NCBI GenBank assembly: GCA_028277485.1
Contig: JANQGE010000045.1
Location: 3,417-67,416, forward strand
Direction: 5' to 3'
DNA: 64,000 nt
Origin: Chlorobium sp.
GTDB taxonomy: Bacteria > Bacteroidota > Chlorobiia > Chlorobiales > Chlorobiaceae
Position 1 is the stretch's first letter, and each line of letters starts with the position of its first letter. The notes beneath the pieces are model-generated. The model searched no databases and was not told the origin of the DNA. It worked only from the letters and a program-made list of their open reading frames with translations. The position numbers and the translations under genes were made by a program. This document shows positions 42,897-51,150 of the stretch, piece after piece.

Positions 42897-44432
42897 ATGT
42901 ACGAGCCACCATCCGGTGCTGAAATTCAGGCTATCATTACAACGCTGAAGTCCAGTGCTGCATACTACATTCCCGAGATATACCTCTCAGCCCTCTTTCT
43001 TGTGCTGATTCTGGTTGATCTGATATTCAAGCCGAAGAAACACCACTTGCTTTCGGTTACGTCGCTCATCGGGCTCACCGGCAGCCTCTGGTTTATCTGG
43101 CAGCAGCACGCAATAACCGGGCAGGAGATCTTTTTCGGCATGTATGTCATCGATGAGTTCGCAATCTTCTTCAAATATTTCTTTGTGCTTTGCGGAATAT
43201 TGACCGTGTTTCTCTCGATGCCATCGGATGAGCTCAACAACAGAGCATCGGGAGTGGGGGAGTACTACGTCCTCGTTATCGGTATGGTTATCGGCATGGT
43301 AATGATGGCTTCAGCCACAGATTTGCTGATGATCCTGGTCTCCATGGAGCTTGTCAGTTTTGCCGCCTATGTCCTTACCGGTTATCTTAAACGCGAGCGG
43401 CGCTCGACGGAAGCCTCGCTGAAATACCTCATCTACGGTGCGGTCTCGTCAGGTTTGATGATTTACGGTTTCTCGATTCTCTATGGTCTTACCGGTGAAA
43501 CCAACATTTCGGAAATCAGCAGGGTACTCATGTCGAGAGGCTACGACCCTGTGACGCTCATGATCGCCTCGATCATGATTCTTGCGGGAATAGGCTACAA
43601 GGTCGGTGTCGTACCGTTCCATTTCTGGAGCCCTGATGTGTACGAAGGTGCCCCGATTCCGGTTACCGCTTTCCTGTCCGTAGCATCCAAGGCGGCCGGA
43701 TTTGCACTGCTTATACGATTTTTCTATGTGGCGGTGCCTCACGGTCCGGAAACAGGAGCTTTTACACCGGGTTCGGAATGGTTGATGCTGCTTATAGTTC
43801 TCTCTGTTGCATCGATGATCTACGGCAACGTTGTTGCATTGTGGCAAAAGAACGTTAAAAGGCTGCTTGCATATTCCTCCATTGCCCATGGCGGTTACAT
43901 CCTGCTCGGCATTATTGCCATGGATGAGCTGGGAACGCAGGCAGCGCTTTTCTACCTGCTTTCCTACCTGTTTATGAACTTCGGCGCCTTTCTTGTTGCG
44001 GTTATCATCGCCAACAAGACCGGAAGCGAGAACATCGAGGACTATCGCGGCCTCGGCTGGAGAATGCCTCTTGCCGGAGCATCCATGATCGTTTTCCTTC
44101 TCTCGCTGATCGGGTTGCCGCCGACAGTCGGTTTCATCGGTAAGCTGATGGTTTTCTCAGCCCTTTTGGCAAAAGGTTCCGTGTTTGTCTGGCTGGCTCT
44201 TGTCGGTATCCTCACCAGCGTTATCTCTCTCTACTACTACATGCTCATTCCGCTCAACATGTACCTGCGCGAGCCCAAGCAGCCGCTTCCCGATACCATC
44301 AAGGCAGGCTTTCTCCCACAGCTTGTAACAGCCGGACTCATGCTCCTGACGCTTTACTTCGGCCTCTTCTTCACCCCGCTGTCCGATTTCGCCCATTTCG
44401 CGGTTACCCTCTTCGGCAACCAGTTGTACTGA
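42897..44432 (+). CDS. nuoN: NADH-quinone oxidoreductase subunit N
   Basis: Third antiporter-like subunit, placed next to NuoK and NuoM in the complex. The 511 residues contain MILVSMELVSFAAYVLTGYL with the key Glu, PFHFWSPDVYEGAPIPVTAF and AYSSIAHGGYILLG. It is the last gene of the operon and is followed by a strong terminator. A 53-bp stretch near its 3' end recurs at 45163-45215. Confidence 0.97.
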   Translation: MYEPPSGAEIQAIITTLKSSAAYYIPEIYLSALFLVLILVDLIFKPKKHHLLSVTSLIGLTGSLWFIWQQHAITGQEIFFGMYVIDEFAIFFKYFFVLCGILTVFLSMPSDELNNRASGVGEYYVLVIGMVIGMVMMASATDLLMILVSMELVSFAAYVLTGYLKRERRSTEASLKYLIYGAVSSGLMIYGFSILYGLTGETNISEISRVLMSRGYDPVTLMIASIMILAGIGYKVGVVPFHFWSPDVYEGAPIPVTAFLSVASKAAGFALLIRFFYVAVPHGPETGAFTPGSEWLMLLIVLSVASMIYGNVVALWQKNVKRLLAYSSIAHGGYILLGIIAMDELGTQAALFYLLSYLFMNFGAFLVAVIIANKTGSENIEDYRGLGWRMPLAGASMIVFLLSLIGLPPTVGFIGKLMVFSALLAKGSVFVWLALVGILTSVISLYYYMLIPLNMYLREPKQPLPDTIKAGFLPQLVTAGLMLLTLYFGLFFTPLSDFAHFAVTLFGNQLY

Positions 44433-44467
44433 TCCTCCGGTTCAGCGGAGTCTACTTAAAAGCTGAA

Positions 44468-44502
44468 GCCCGGCGTGCTTTGAGAGTAAGCCGGGCTTTT
44501 TT
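44468..44502 (+). terminator. Intrinsic terminator of the nuo operon
   Basis: GCCCGGC (44468-44474) pairs with GCCGGGC (44490-44496), followed by TTTTTT, 35 bp after the nuoN stop. Confidence 0.9.
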
Positions 44503-44554
44503 GTCCCTATGGGCAGGTTAAGCGCTTTTTGTAAGTAAGCGAGAAATTGTAAAG

Positions 44555-44683
44555 TGCTGATTTCAAGGCTACGGACAAATGCCCTTTTGAGCGTTTCGTT
44601 CTTGATAAAAGATTCGAAATCTGTTTCTGCAATGAGAGGAAAAGGATGTAATCAATCTCATCGAGAATATGACGAATATGTAT
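44555..44683 (-). pseudogene. hepT: HepT (HEPN toxin) remnant
   Basis: Directly downstream of the MntA-type gene, the minus strand encodes IRHILDEIDYILF ... ETLKRAFVRSLEIS, which matches the N-terminal part of HepT/DUF86 HEPN ribonuclease toxins. The similarity then stops, and the C-terminal part that carries the RNase motif (Arg-x4-6-His) is absent. No usual start codon is present at the junction (an ATA lies where the start would be). The nuo terminator lies just beyond. Confidence 0.65.
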
Positions 44684-45001
44684 TCACGCGGCGATAGGGA
44701 CACGCTCAACCTCCCTTAGAATATGCGGTCCGATGTGCGGGCTCAGGGCTTCGGGGGTAACTATTTCGACCTTGCGTCCTAAAAGGTTTTCAAGAAGGAA
44801 CGCAGCGCCCATGAAATTATCGAAAGAATGTTTTTCGGGCAGGAATTCTACAAGCAGGTCAATATCGCTGCAATCGGTTTGCTCACCCCGAACAAATGAG
44901 CCAAAAAGCCCAATGCTTCTGACACCCAACAATGCAAGCTGCTTCTGCTCACCAAGAATACGATAAACTATATCGTCCTTTGTTTTGACCTTTGTTCTCA
45001 T
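44684..45001 (-). CDS. mntA: MntA-type minimal nucleotidyltransferase antitoxin
   Basis: A 105-residue nucleotidyltransferase. GSFVRGEQTDCSDIDLLVEF fits GSx10DxD, the catalytic motif with which MntA antitoxins AMPylate and silence HepT toxins. Its expected partner downstream survives only as a fragment, so this antitoxin is an orphan, possibly on its way to loss. Confidence 0.88.
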   Translation of the reverse strand: MRTKVKTKDDIVYRILGEQKQLALLGVRSIGLFGSFVRGEQTDCSDIDLLVEFLPEKHSFDNFMGAAFLLENLLGRKVEIVTPEALSPHIGPHILREVERVPIAA

Positions 45002-45162
45002 GGATGGAATCAGTTATAACCAGAATCGTTTAACCAGTGAATGCAGATGCTTTTGATAAGATACAGAATACTCTATAATCATCAATTTTCCCATGTTCAG
45101 TACGAACCAATCCGTGTTACGAAAGATTTTCTGTTGAGAACAATTTAATCCCGTCGAAACAA

Positions 45163-45215
45163 CCGCTTCCCGATACCATCGGGGCAGGCTTTCTGCCTCA
45201 GCTCGTAACTGCCGG
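45163..45215 (+). pseudogene. Relic duplicate of a nuoN fragment
   Basis: 53 bp matching nuoN 44283-44335 at 47 of 53 positions. The encoded PLPDTI(K/G)AGFLPQLVTAG is conserved: four of six changes are at third codon positions and silent, and two adjacent changes turn Lys into Gly. No other part of nuoN is visible around it. Confidence 0.75.
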
Positions 45216-45267
45216 GATTGTTTGTCTATGATTTTTTTGTTTGATGAGGCGATCTTTTGTGGTTCGG

Positions 45268-46671
45268 CTACCCCGATCGAAACAACTCCGATTTTTTAAC
45301 CGCTTCGGCGACTGATTCCGGAACCATGGTTTCCCAGGTCGGATCACCGGCCTCGATTTTTTCAACCACCTTGCGTGACCAGATATTGGCAACATTCGGA
45401 TTGAAGTCCTCGATGTCCTGGATGAAGTTATTGTTTTTAAAATACTCCATGAGTGGCTTTAGGTGCGCGGAGAGAGTTACCGAGTCAGATAAAAGCAGCG
45501 TGTCCTCATTATCGGCTTTCTCCGGATAGACATAGATCTGGGTGTTCTTGCCGAACATGGTTCCGAAAGCTTCCAGGAACCCTCCGTCCAGGTTTTTGTA
45601 GTTTGCCTCATCGAAAATATCCTGCAGATTATGCACCCTGGCGGCAAACGCCAGGCGCCGCCGGCAGATTCCCGACAGGTAATGGCTCAAGGTGTGGAAG
45701 TGCTGAAAATGTGAGATCAGCACCGGCTGATTGATCGAAGCCAGCATATCGATACGGGCAAGGAAATCCGCGCTGTCGATTGCGCCCCTCTCGATAAGCC
45801 GGTTCATGGAGATTTCGGCAAGTGTGACGATGTTGTCTCGTTCTTCATCGGGAAGATTGTTCCTGAGCTGCTGCACTCCTTTTTCAAGCATTTCTACGTT
45901 CAGAAGGGTAGGGGGGCGGAAGCTGCCGCGCAGGGTAACGATGTTTTTCTTGTAGAGCTCTTCAGAGGGCTGCACAACTTTGCCTTCGGCATTGAACATG
46001 ATGACATCGGTATAGCCGTTACTGACCAGTTCGAGGCTGAGCAGGCGGTCATCCATATGTTCGAAGGCAGGGCCGGTGACTTTGATGGCATCAATCTGTA
46101 TGCGTTCGTCCGTGAGATTTTCCATCAATGAACGAACGAAGTTTTCCATGCTGTCGTTTGCAAAGTAGCAGCTGTGGATCAGATTCACGCCGAACGTTCC
46201 GATAGCCTCCTGTTGAAACAGGTTTTGATTGTCAAGCATCTTGATGTGAACGATGACCTGACTGGGCTCGCTGCCCGGACTGTGCTGAAATTTTATTCCC
46301 GTCCAGCCATGATAGTTTCCCCCGCCCCGGTACCCCTTGGCAGTGACGGTGTTGGCGTAGGTGAAAAAACGCGATTTTTCTCCACGTTCGAGATCGAGCC
46401 GCTGCATCAGAGTCGAGCATTCTGTTTTCAGCATGCTGATTAACCGCTCCTCGGAAACATAGCGCCCTGTTTGGCCGTATATTGCATCGGACATTGCCAT
46501 GTCGTAGGCCGACATGGTACGTGCAATGGTTCCGGCAGCCCCTCCTGCCTGGAAGAAGTGCCGGGCTACTTCTTGCCCGGCACCAATTTCGGCGAAACTT
46601 CCGTAAATAGTTTCGTTCAGGTTGATCTGCAGCGCTTTTTGGCGGGGCGATAGTACGTTATGTGATGACAT
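45268..46671 (-). CDS. Conserved protein of unknown function (467 residues)
   Basis: A soluble protein with no signal peptide. I recognise the sequence type as widely conserved (QKALQINLNETIYGSFAEIG, GQEVARHFFQAGGAAGTIA, AKTMSAYD-like ARTMSAYDMAMSDAIYG near the N-terminus), but not a proven function; database labels for it such as TonB-dependent receptor are unlikely, since it has no signal peptide and no beta-barrel. The open frame extends 28 codons further upstream, but similarity begins at MSSHNVLSPRQKALQ, so I choose ATG 46671. It stands alone, with a long leader shared with the hydrogenase operon. Confidence 0.75.
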   Translation of the reverse strand: MSSHNVLSPRQKALQINLNETIYGSFAEIGAGQEVARHFFQAGGAAGTIARTMSAYDMAMSDAIYGQTGRYVSEERLISMLKTECSTLMQRLDLERGEKSRFFTYANTVTAKGYRGGGNYHGWTGIKFQHSPGSEPSQVIVHIKMLDNQNLFQQEAIGTFGVNLIHSCYFANDSMENFVRSLMENLTDERIQIDAIKVTGPAFEHMDDRLLSLELVSNGYTDVIMFNAEGKVVQPSEELYKKNIVTLRGSFRPPTLLNVEMLEKGVQQLRNNLPDEERDNIVTLAEISMNRLIERGAIDSADFLARIDMLASINQPVLISHFQHFHTLSHYLSGICRRRLAFAARVHNLQDIFDEANYKNLDGGFLEAFGTMFGKNTQIYVYPEKADNEDTLLLSDSVTLSAHLKPLMEYFKNNNFIQDIEDFNPNVANIWSRKVVEKIEAGDPTWETMVPESVAEAVKKSELFRSG

Positions 46672-46887
46672 GTGATTTTTCCAAGTTAGCCACAACCGGC
46701 ATTGTGCGATTTTCCTGTTTTGCCCGGAAGCCGGTCGGAAACCGGATTCTGCCATGGTGCATATCCGGTAAGATATTAATTTTTAATGCCCTTATGGCAT
46801 ACAAAACGAAGTTTGAAACGCTCTGCTAATTTGAAGATTATACGGTAATTGTCCGGTTCCGGCAAAAGAAAAGAGGGGGGAAATATC

Positions 46888-46917
46888 TTGAAAACAAGGC
46901 GTTAACAATTGTTAATA
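46888..46917 (+). promoter_or_regulatory. Candidate hydrogenase promoter with palindromic operator
   Basis: TTGAAA (46888-46893) and a TTAATA-like -10 (46912-46917) with an 18-bp spacer. The perfect palindrome TTAACAATTGTTAA (46902-46915) sits inside the spacer and runs into the -10, a position suited to a repressor. It is about 145 bp ahead of the small-subunit start. By eye only. Confidence 0.35.
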
Positions 46918-46961
46918 TTTGAAAAAATTATTTTATTACAAGTAACCCCTTTCGACATAAC

Positions 46962-46994
46962 GGCACCTTCAAAAAGAACACATTTCGAGGTGCC
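46962..46994. repeat. Possible minimal remnant of MITE-like repeat
   Basis: GGCACCT and AGGTGCC, the outer ends of the recurrent element, face each other across about 19 unrelated bases. It could be an internal-deletion remnant or a chance hairpin. Confidence 0.35.
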
Positions 46995-47061
46995 TGAAAT
47001 TCCAACAATACCGGGTTAAAGGGTTTGTGTTGTAATCTGCCCGGTAAAGCAGGAGATAGTA

Positions 47062-48150
47062 ATGGATAAACAGCAGACTTACGCGGAGATCTTTAAAGCA
47101 CGGGGGGTGAACCGCCGTGACTTTCTTAAATTCTGCGGTCTTACTTCGGTATCTCTTGGCCTTGCCCCCTCGCTTCTGCCAAAAGTCATCCATGCAATGG
47201 AAACAAGCCCCAGGACACCTGTTATATGGCTTCACGGTCTTGAGTGTACCTGCTGTACGGAATCTTTCATCCGGTCTTCCCATCCGGTAATGGCGGACAT
47301 TATCCTGAACATGATCTCTCTGGATTATAACGATACGCTGAATGCCGCTGCCGGACATCAGCTTGAGGAGGTCCGCAGAAAGATCATGAAGGATTACAAA
47401 GGGAAATACATCCTGGCTTGTGAAGGCAATGCTCCTGTCAAGGACGACGGCGTTTACTGTCTTGTTGCCGGCGATTCCTACTTGAATGTGCTGAAGGAAA
47501 CTGCCGCCGATGCGGCCGCGGTTGTCGCGTGGGGGGCCTGTGCATCGTTCGGTTGTGTTCAGAATGCCGATCCCAATCCTACAGGGGCGGCTCCTGTTTC
47601 GGAGATTATCACCGATAAACCTCTTGTCAATGTTCCCGGCTGTCCGCCGATTGCCGAGGTCATGACCGGGGTTATCACTCACTACCATACTTTCGGAACG
47701 CTTCCGGAGCTCGACCGCATGAAACGTCCCAGGGCTTTTTACGGTACGCGTATTCATGACAAATGTTACCGCAGGGCGTTTTACGATGCCGGTATGTTTG
47801 TCAGAGATTTCGATGAGGAATCGACAAGAAAAGGGTGGTGTCTTTACAAGATGGGCTGTAAAGGTCCTACAACATACAACGCCTGTTCCAAAACAGAATG
47901 GAATGACGGAGTAAGCTTCCCGATCGGTTCAGGGCATCCGTGCTTCGGCTGTGCAGCGCCGGGATACTGGGATGACGGGCCTTTCTATACAAGGCTGGCG
48001 GATGTGTCGTTTCTGGGTACCGACACCAACGCCGATAAGATCGGCGCGGTAGCCGTGGGTGCGGCTGCAGCAGGTGCGGCGGCTCATGCGGTGGTTACCG
48101 CTGTCAGGAAGAAAAAAGCGGGTAATGAAAACGATCAACTTGAGGGATAA
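47062..48150 (+). CDS. hupS: Uptake [NiFe] hydrogenase small subunit
   Basis: Electron-transfer subunit of a membrane-bound group 1 hydrogenase, carrying three iron-sulfur clusters. The 362-residue precursor has a twin-arginine signal (NRRDFLKFCG, about residues 17-26) for folded export. Cluster ligands include LECTCCTESF, GACASFGC and VPGCPP for the proximal cluster and the later Cys in KMGCKGP, NACSKTEW and HPCFGCAAPG. A C-terminal membrane helix (about 326-348) anchors it. First gene of the operon hupS-L-C-D. Confidence 0.96.
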   Translation: MDKQQTYAEIFKARGVNRRDFLKFCGLTSVSLGLAPSLLPKVIHAMETSPRTPVIWLHGLECTCCTESFIRSSHPVMADIILNMISLDYNDTLNAAAGHQLEEVRRKIMKDYKGKYILACEGNAPVKDDGVYCLVAGDSYLNVLKETAADAAAVVAWGACASFGCVQNADPNPTGAAPVSEIITDKPLVNVPGCPPIAEVMTGVITHYHTFGTLPELDRMKRPRAFYGTRIHDKCYRRAFYDAGMFVRDFDEESTRKGWCLYKMGCKGPTTYNACSKTEWNDGVSFPIGSGHPCFGCAAPGYWDDGPFYTRLADVSFLGTDTNADKIGAVAVGAAAAGAAAHAVVTAVRKKKAGNENDQLEG

Positions 48151-48211
48151 AGGGATCGAATCGCGCAGCAAATAAGGAGAGACAATCTATAAGCAACAAG
48201 GGGTACTCATT

Positions 48212-49930
48212 ATGGCTGAAAAAATAGTTGTCGACCCGATTCCGAGAATCGAGGGTCATTTGCGGATAGAAGCAAAACTCGGCGAAAACAACGTTATCGA
48301 AGATGCGTTCAGCAGCGGCACGATGTGGCGTGGTATCGAGATCATCCTCAAGGGCAGGGACCCCCGTGACGCATGGGCCTTTACCGAGCGCATCTGCGGC
48401 GTCTGCACGACCGTTCACGCTCTTGCATCGGTCAGGTGCGTCGAGGATGCTTTGGGTATAGAGGTGCCTCCGAATGCGAGGATCATCAGAAACCTGATGA
48501 ATGCAACCCAGCAGACCCAGGATCACCTTGTGCATTTTTACCATCTGCATGCCCTTGACTGGGTGGATGTTGTGAGTGCGCTGAAAGCCGACCCGAAAGA
48601 AACCTCGCGTATAGCCCAGAGTATCTCTGCATGGCCGAAATCATCTCCGGGCTACTTCAAAGACCTTCAGCAGAAACTTGTCAGCTTTGTCGAAAGCGGT
48701 CAGCTCGGTATTTTCTCCAACGGCTACTGGGGACACACGGCTTACAAGCTTCCTCCGGAAGTCAACCTTTTAGCGGTAGCGCATTATCTTGAAGCGCTTG
48801 ATTTTCAGAAAGAAATCGTAAAGATTCATACCGTGTTCGGCGGCAAGAATCCTCACCCGAACTATCTTGTCGGCGGTATGGCCTGTGCGATCGATCCTAA
48901 CCGCAATACGGCCATCAATATCGAGATCCTCAGCAGGGTCAGAAAGATCATTGAGGATACGATTACTTTCATTGAGCAGGTTTATATTCCCGATCTCATT
49001 GCCATCGCGGGTTTCTACAAGGATTGGTTGTACGGCGGAGGGCTCGGCAATTATCTTTGCTATGGGGATTTTCCTGAAAACAGCATTGATGATGCCTCGT
49101 CGCTTCTCTGGCCGAGAGGGGTGATTCTCAACAAGGATCTTTCGACGATCCACGATGTCGATCCCCGCGATCTGAACCAGGTTACCGAGGAGGTCAGCCA
49201 TAGCTGGTACACTTACAGCAACGGAGATGACAAGGGACTGCACCCGTGGGAAGGTGAGACAAGCCCGAAGTACACCGGTCCGAAACCACCCTTTGAGTAT
49301 CTTGATACGGACCGGAAATACAGCTGGCTGAAGGCTCCGCGCTGGAAAAACCACTCGATGGAAGTAGGGCCGCTGGCCAGGGTGCTTCTGGCATATGCCA
49401 AAGGTGATGCTATGATCAAGGATACCGTTAACATGGTGCTTGGCAAGCTTGATGTCGGTGCTGAAGCCCTCTTTTCAACACTGGGAAGAACTGCGGCACG
49501 CGGCATCGAGTGCTTGCAGACCGCGGGCTTCATGAAGCATTTCTACGATCAGCTTGTCGCCAACATCAAAACCGGTGATTACAGAACGGCAAACACCGAA
49601 TTGTGGAACCCCTCCAGATGGCCGAAAGAGGCCAAAGGGTTTGGTTATACCGAGGCCCCGCGCGGCGCTCTCGGGCACTGGATCCATATAAAGGACACCA
49701 AGATCGAGGATTACCAGATCGTTGTGCCTTCAACCTGGAACGCATCCCCGCGTGATGCCAGCGGAGCGGTCGGGGCTTACGAGTCGGCTCTCAAGGGAAC
49801 GCCGATGGTCGATCCTGAACAGCCGCTCGAAATTCTCAGGACCGTCCATTCGTTTGATCCTTGTCTCGCCTGTGCGTCTCATGTATTTGACATGAACGGC
49901 AACGAGATTGTCAAGGTTACTATCGTTTAA
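48212..49930 (+). CDS. hupL: Uptake [NiFe] hydrogenase large subunit
   Basis: Catalytic subunit that splits H2 at the Ni-Fe centre. The 572 residues contain the two Cys pairs that bind nickel and iron: RICGVCTTVH (about 57-66) and DPCLACASH (about 549-557). The precursor ends VFDMNGNEIVKVTIV after that His, a 15-residue tail that a maturation protease removes; the candidate protease gene lies in the same operon. It is exported as a complex through the small subunit's Tat signal. Confidence 0.98.
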   Translation: MAEKIVVDPIPRIEGHLRIEAKLGENNVIEDAFSSGTMWRGIEIILKGRDPRDAWAFTERICGVCTTVHALASVRCVEDALGIEVPPNARIIRNLMNATQQTQDHLVHFYHLHALDWVDVVSALKADPKETSRIAQSISAWPKSSPGYFKDLQQKLVSFVESGQLGIFSNGYWGHTAYKLPPEVNLLAVAHYLEALDFQKEIVKIHTVFGGKNPHPNYLVGGMACAIDPNRNTAINIEILSRVRKIIEDTITFIEQVYIPDLIAIAGFYKDWLYGGGLGNYLCYGDFPENSIDDASSLLWPRGVILNKDLSTIHDVDPRDLNQVTEEVSHSWYTYSNGDDKGLHPWEGETSPKYTGPKPPFEYLDTDRKYSWLKAPRWKNHSMEVGPLARVLLAYAKGDAMIKDTVNMVLGKLDVGAEALFSTLGRTAARGIECLQTAGFMKHFYDQLVANIKTGDYRTANTELWNPSRWPKEAKGFGYTEAPRGALGHWIHIKDTKIEDYQIVVPSTWNASPRDASGAVGAYESALKGTPMVDPEQPLEILRTVHSFDPCLACASHVFDMNGNEIVKVTIV

Positions 49931-49942
49931 ACGGAGGATATC

Positions 49943-50632
49943 ATGGGCAGAATTATTGAGGAAATCTATGTGTGGAAGCTGCCGGTCAGGATGTATCACT
50001 GGATCAACGCCCTGTGTATAACCGTGCTGCTTGTTTCCGGTTTCTACATTGCCTCCCCGTATCTGAACCCGCCGCTTGGAGAGGCCGTATGGTTCAAGCA
50101 GATGTCCGGGTTCCGTTTTTTGCACTTTGCGGCGGCGTTTGTCTTTATCGCCAACTATCTTTTCCGCATGTACTGGGCGCTGTTCGGCCACGATACATAT
50201 GCTCGTTTCGCAGGTTTCAGACCATGGTCGATGAAATGGTGGGGCAAGCCTTTCAGGGAACAGATGGCCTCGTATCTTTTCCTGCGCCGGGACGAGCCTA
50301 ACTATGTTGGTCACAACCCTGTTGCTGCGCTGGCCTACTTCGTTTTCGTTTTTTGCGGGTCGCTTTTCATGATCGTTACAGGCCTTGCGATGTATGGTGA
50401 AAACAATCCTGGTGGATTTGCAGATACGTGGTTTGGCTGGCTGATTCCCCTATTCGGCAGCAGCTACAATCTGCATATCATCCACCACAGTGTCGCCTGG
50501 ATCTTTCCGTTTTATGTGATCCTGCATCTGTACGCTGTTTTCCGCCATGATGTTGTTGAACGTTCAAGTGTAACGTCATCCATCGTTACGGGGTATAAGC
50601 ATAGGGTGGAGGAGGAACCGTCTCTTGACTGA
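49943..50632 (+). CDS. hupC: Ni/Fe-hydrogenase b-type cytochrome subunit
   Basis: Membrane diheme cytochrome b that passes electrons from hydrogenase to quinone. The 229 residues have four helices with the expected heme His ligands (LPVRMYHWINALCI near the start, FLHFAAAF, and HIIHHSVAWIFPFYVILHLYAVF late). It follows hupL by 12 bp. Its stop lies inside a perfect hairpin (50621-50651). Confidence 0.95.
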   Translation: MGRIIEEIYVWKLPVRMYHWINALCITVLLVSGFYIASPYLNPPLGEAVWFKQMSGFRFLHFAAAFVFIANYLFRMYWALFGHDTYARFAGFRPWSMKWWGKPFREQMASYLFLRRDEPNYVGHNPVAALAYFVFVFCGSLFMIVTGLAMYGENNPGGFADTWFGWLIPLFGSSYNLHIIHHSVAWIFPFYVILHLYAVFRHDVVERSSVTSSIVTGYKHRVEEEPSLD

Positions 50633-50651
50633 GCACGGCTCAGTCAAGAGA
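50621..50651 (+). other. Perfect 13-bp hairpin over the hupC stop
   Basis: TCTCTTGACTGAG (50621-50633) pairs perfectly with CTCAGTCAAGAGA (50639-50651), with a 5-nt loop. No T tract follows. It includes the hupC stop codon and precedes hupD by 28 bp. Confidence 0.8.
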
Positions 50652-50679
50652 GACAAGCTATCCGGCCATAATTGCAAGG

Positions 50680-51150
50680 ATGAAAAAAATCAACGTCATA
50701 GGTCTCGGCAACATTCTTTTTGGAGATGAGGGGTTTGGCGTGGAGGCGGTCAGACGGCTTGAAAAGGAGTGTTCCGGGTTTCCGGACAGTGTTCAGTTCA
50801 TTGACGGCGGGACACAGGGCATCTACCTGCTTGACTATATCGAATCGGCTGACGTGCTGCTGATTTACGACGCGATCATTCCTTCGGAATTCAACCGGCA
50901 GGTGTATGTCTACCGCAATGACGAACTTCCTGCTTTTATCCACCGTAAAATGTCATCCCACCAGATGGGACTCAGCGAGCTCCTCTCGGTAGCCCGGCTG
51001 CATGACAGGGTGCCCGGTGAGATTGTTCTCATAGGGGTGCCGCCGAGAGAGCTTGGACTCGGCAGCGGGATAAGCCCAGCCGTCGAGGGGCTGCTTGGCG
51101 ACGCTGTCGAAAAAGGCAAGAAGATTCTCGGCTCCTTTATCAGCGATTGA
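50680..51150 (+). CDS. hupD: Hydrogenase maturation protease
   Basis: Endopeptidase that checks nickel insertion and cleaves the C-terminal tail of the large subunit. The 156 residues contain GLGNILFGDEGFGVEAVRRL, whose Glu and Asp are nickel-binding, and the later His in SSHQMGLSELL. It overlaps the convergent folE gene by 11 bp at the 3' ends. No hypA-F genes are in the window, so cofactor assembly is encoded elsewhere. Confidence 0.95.
   Translation: MKKINVIGLGNILFGDEGFGVEAVRRLEKECSGFPDSVQFIDGGTQGIYLLDYIESADVLLIYDAIIPSEFNRQVYVYRNDELPAFIHRKMSSHQMGLSELLSVARLHDRVPGEIVLIGVPPRELGLGSGISPAVEGLLGDAVEKGKKILGSFISD

Larger units (their letters stand above)
46672..47061. other. Intergenic region upstream of hydrogenase operon
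   Basis: 390 bp between divergent genes. It holds the candidate hydrogenase promoter at 46888-46917 and a small inverted repeat at 46962-46994. The remainder is AT-rich with no other recognised feature. Confidence 0.5.

Noticed and set aside
45268..46671. TonB-dependent receptor
   Set aside because: No signal peptide, plug domain or beta-barrel pattern.
46902..46915. Palindrome before hydrogenase as a Rex or FNR site
   Set aside because: It shares half-sites with such boxes but in the wrong arrangement; the regulator is left open.
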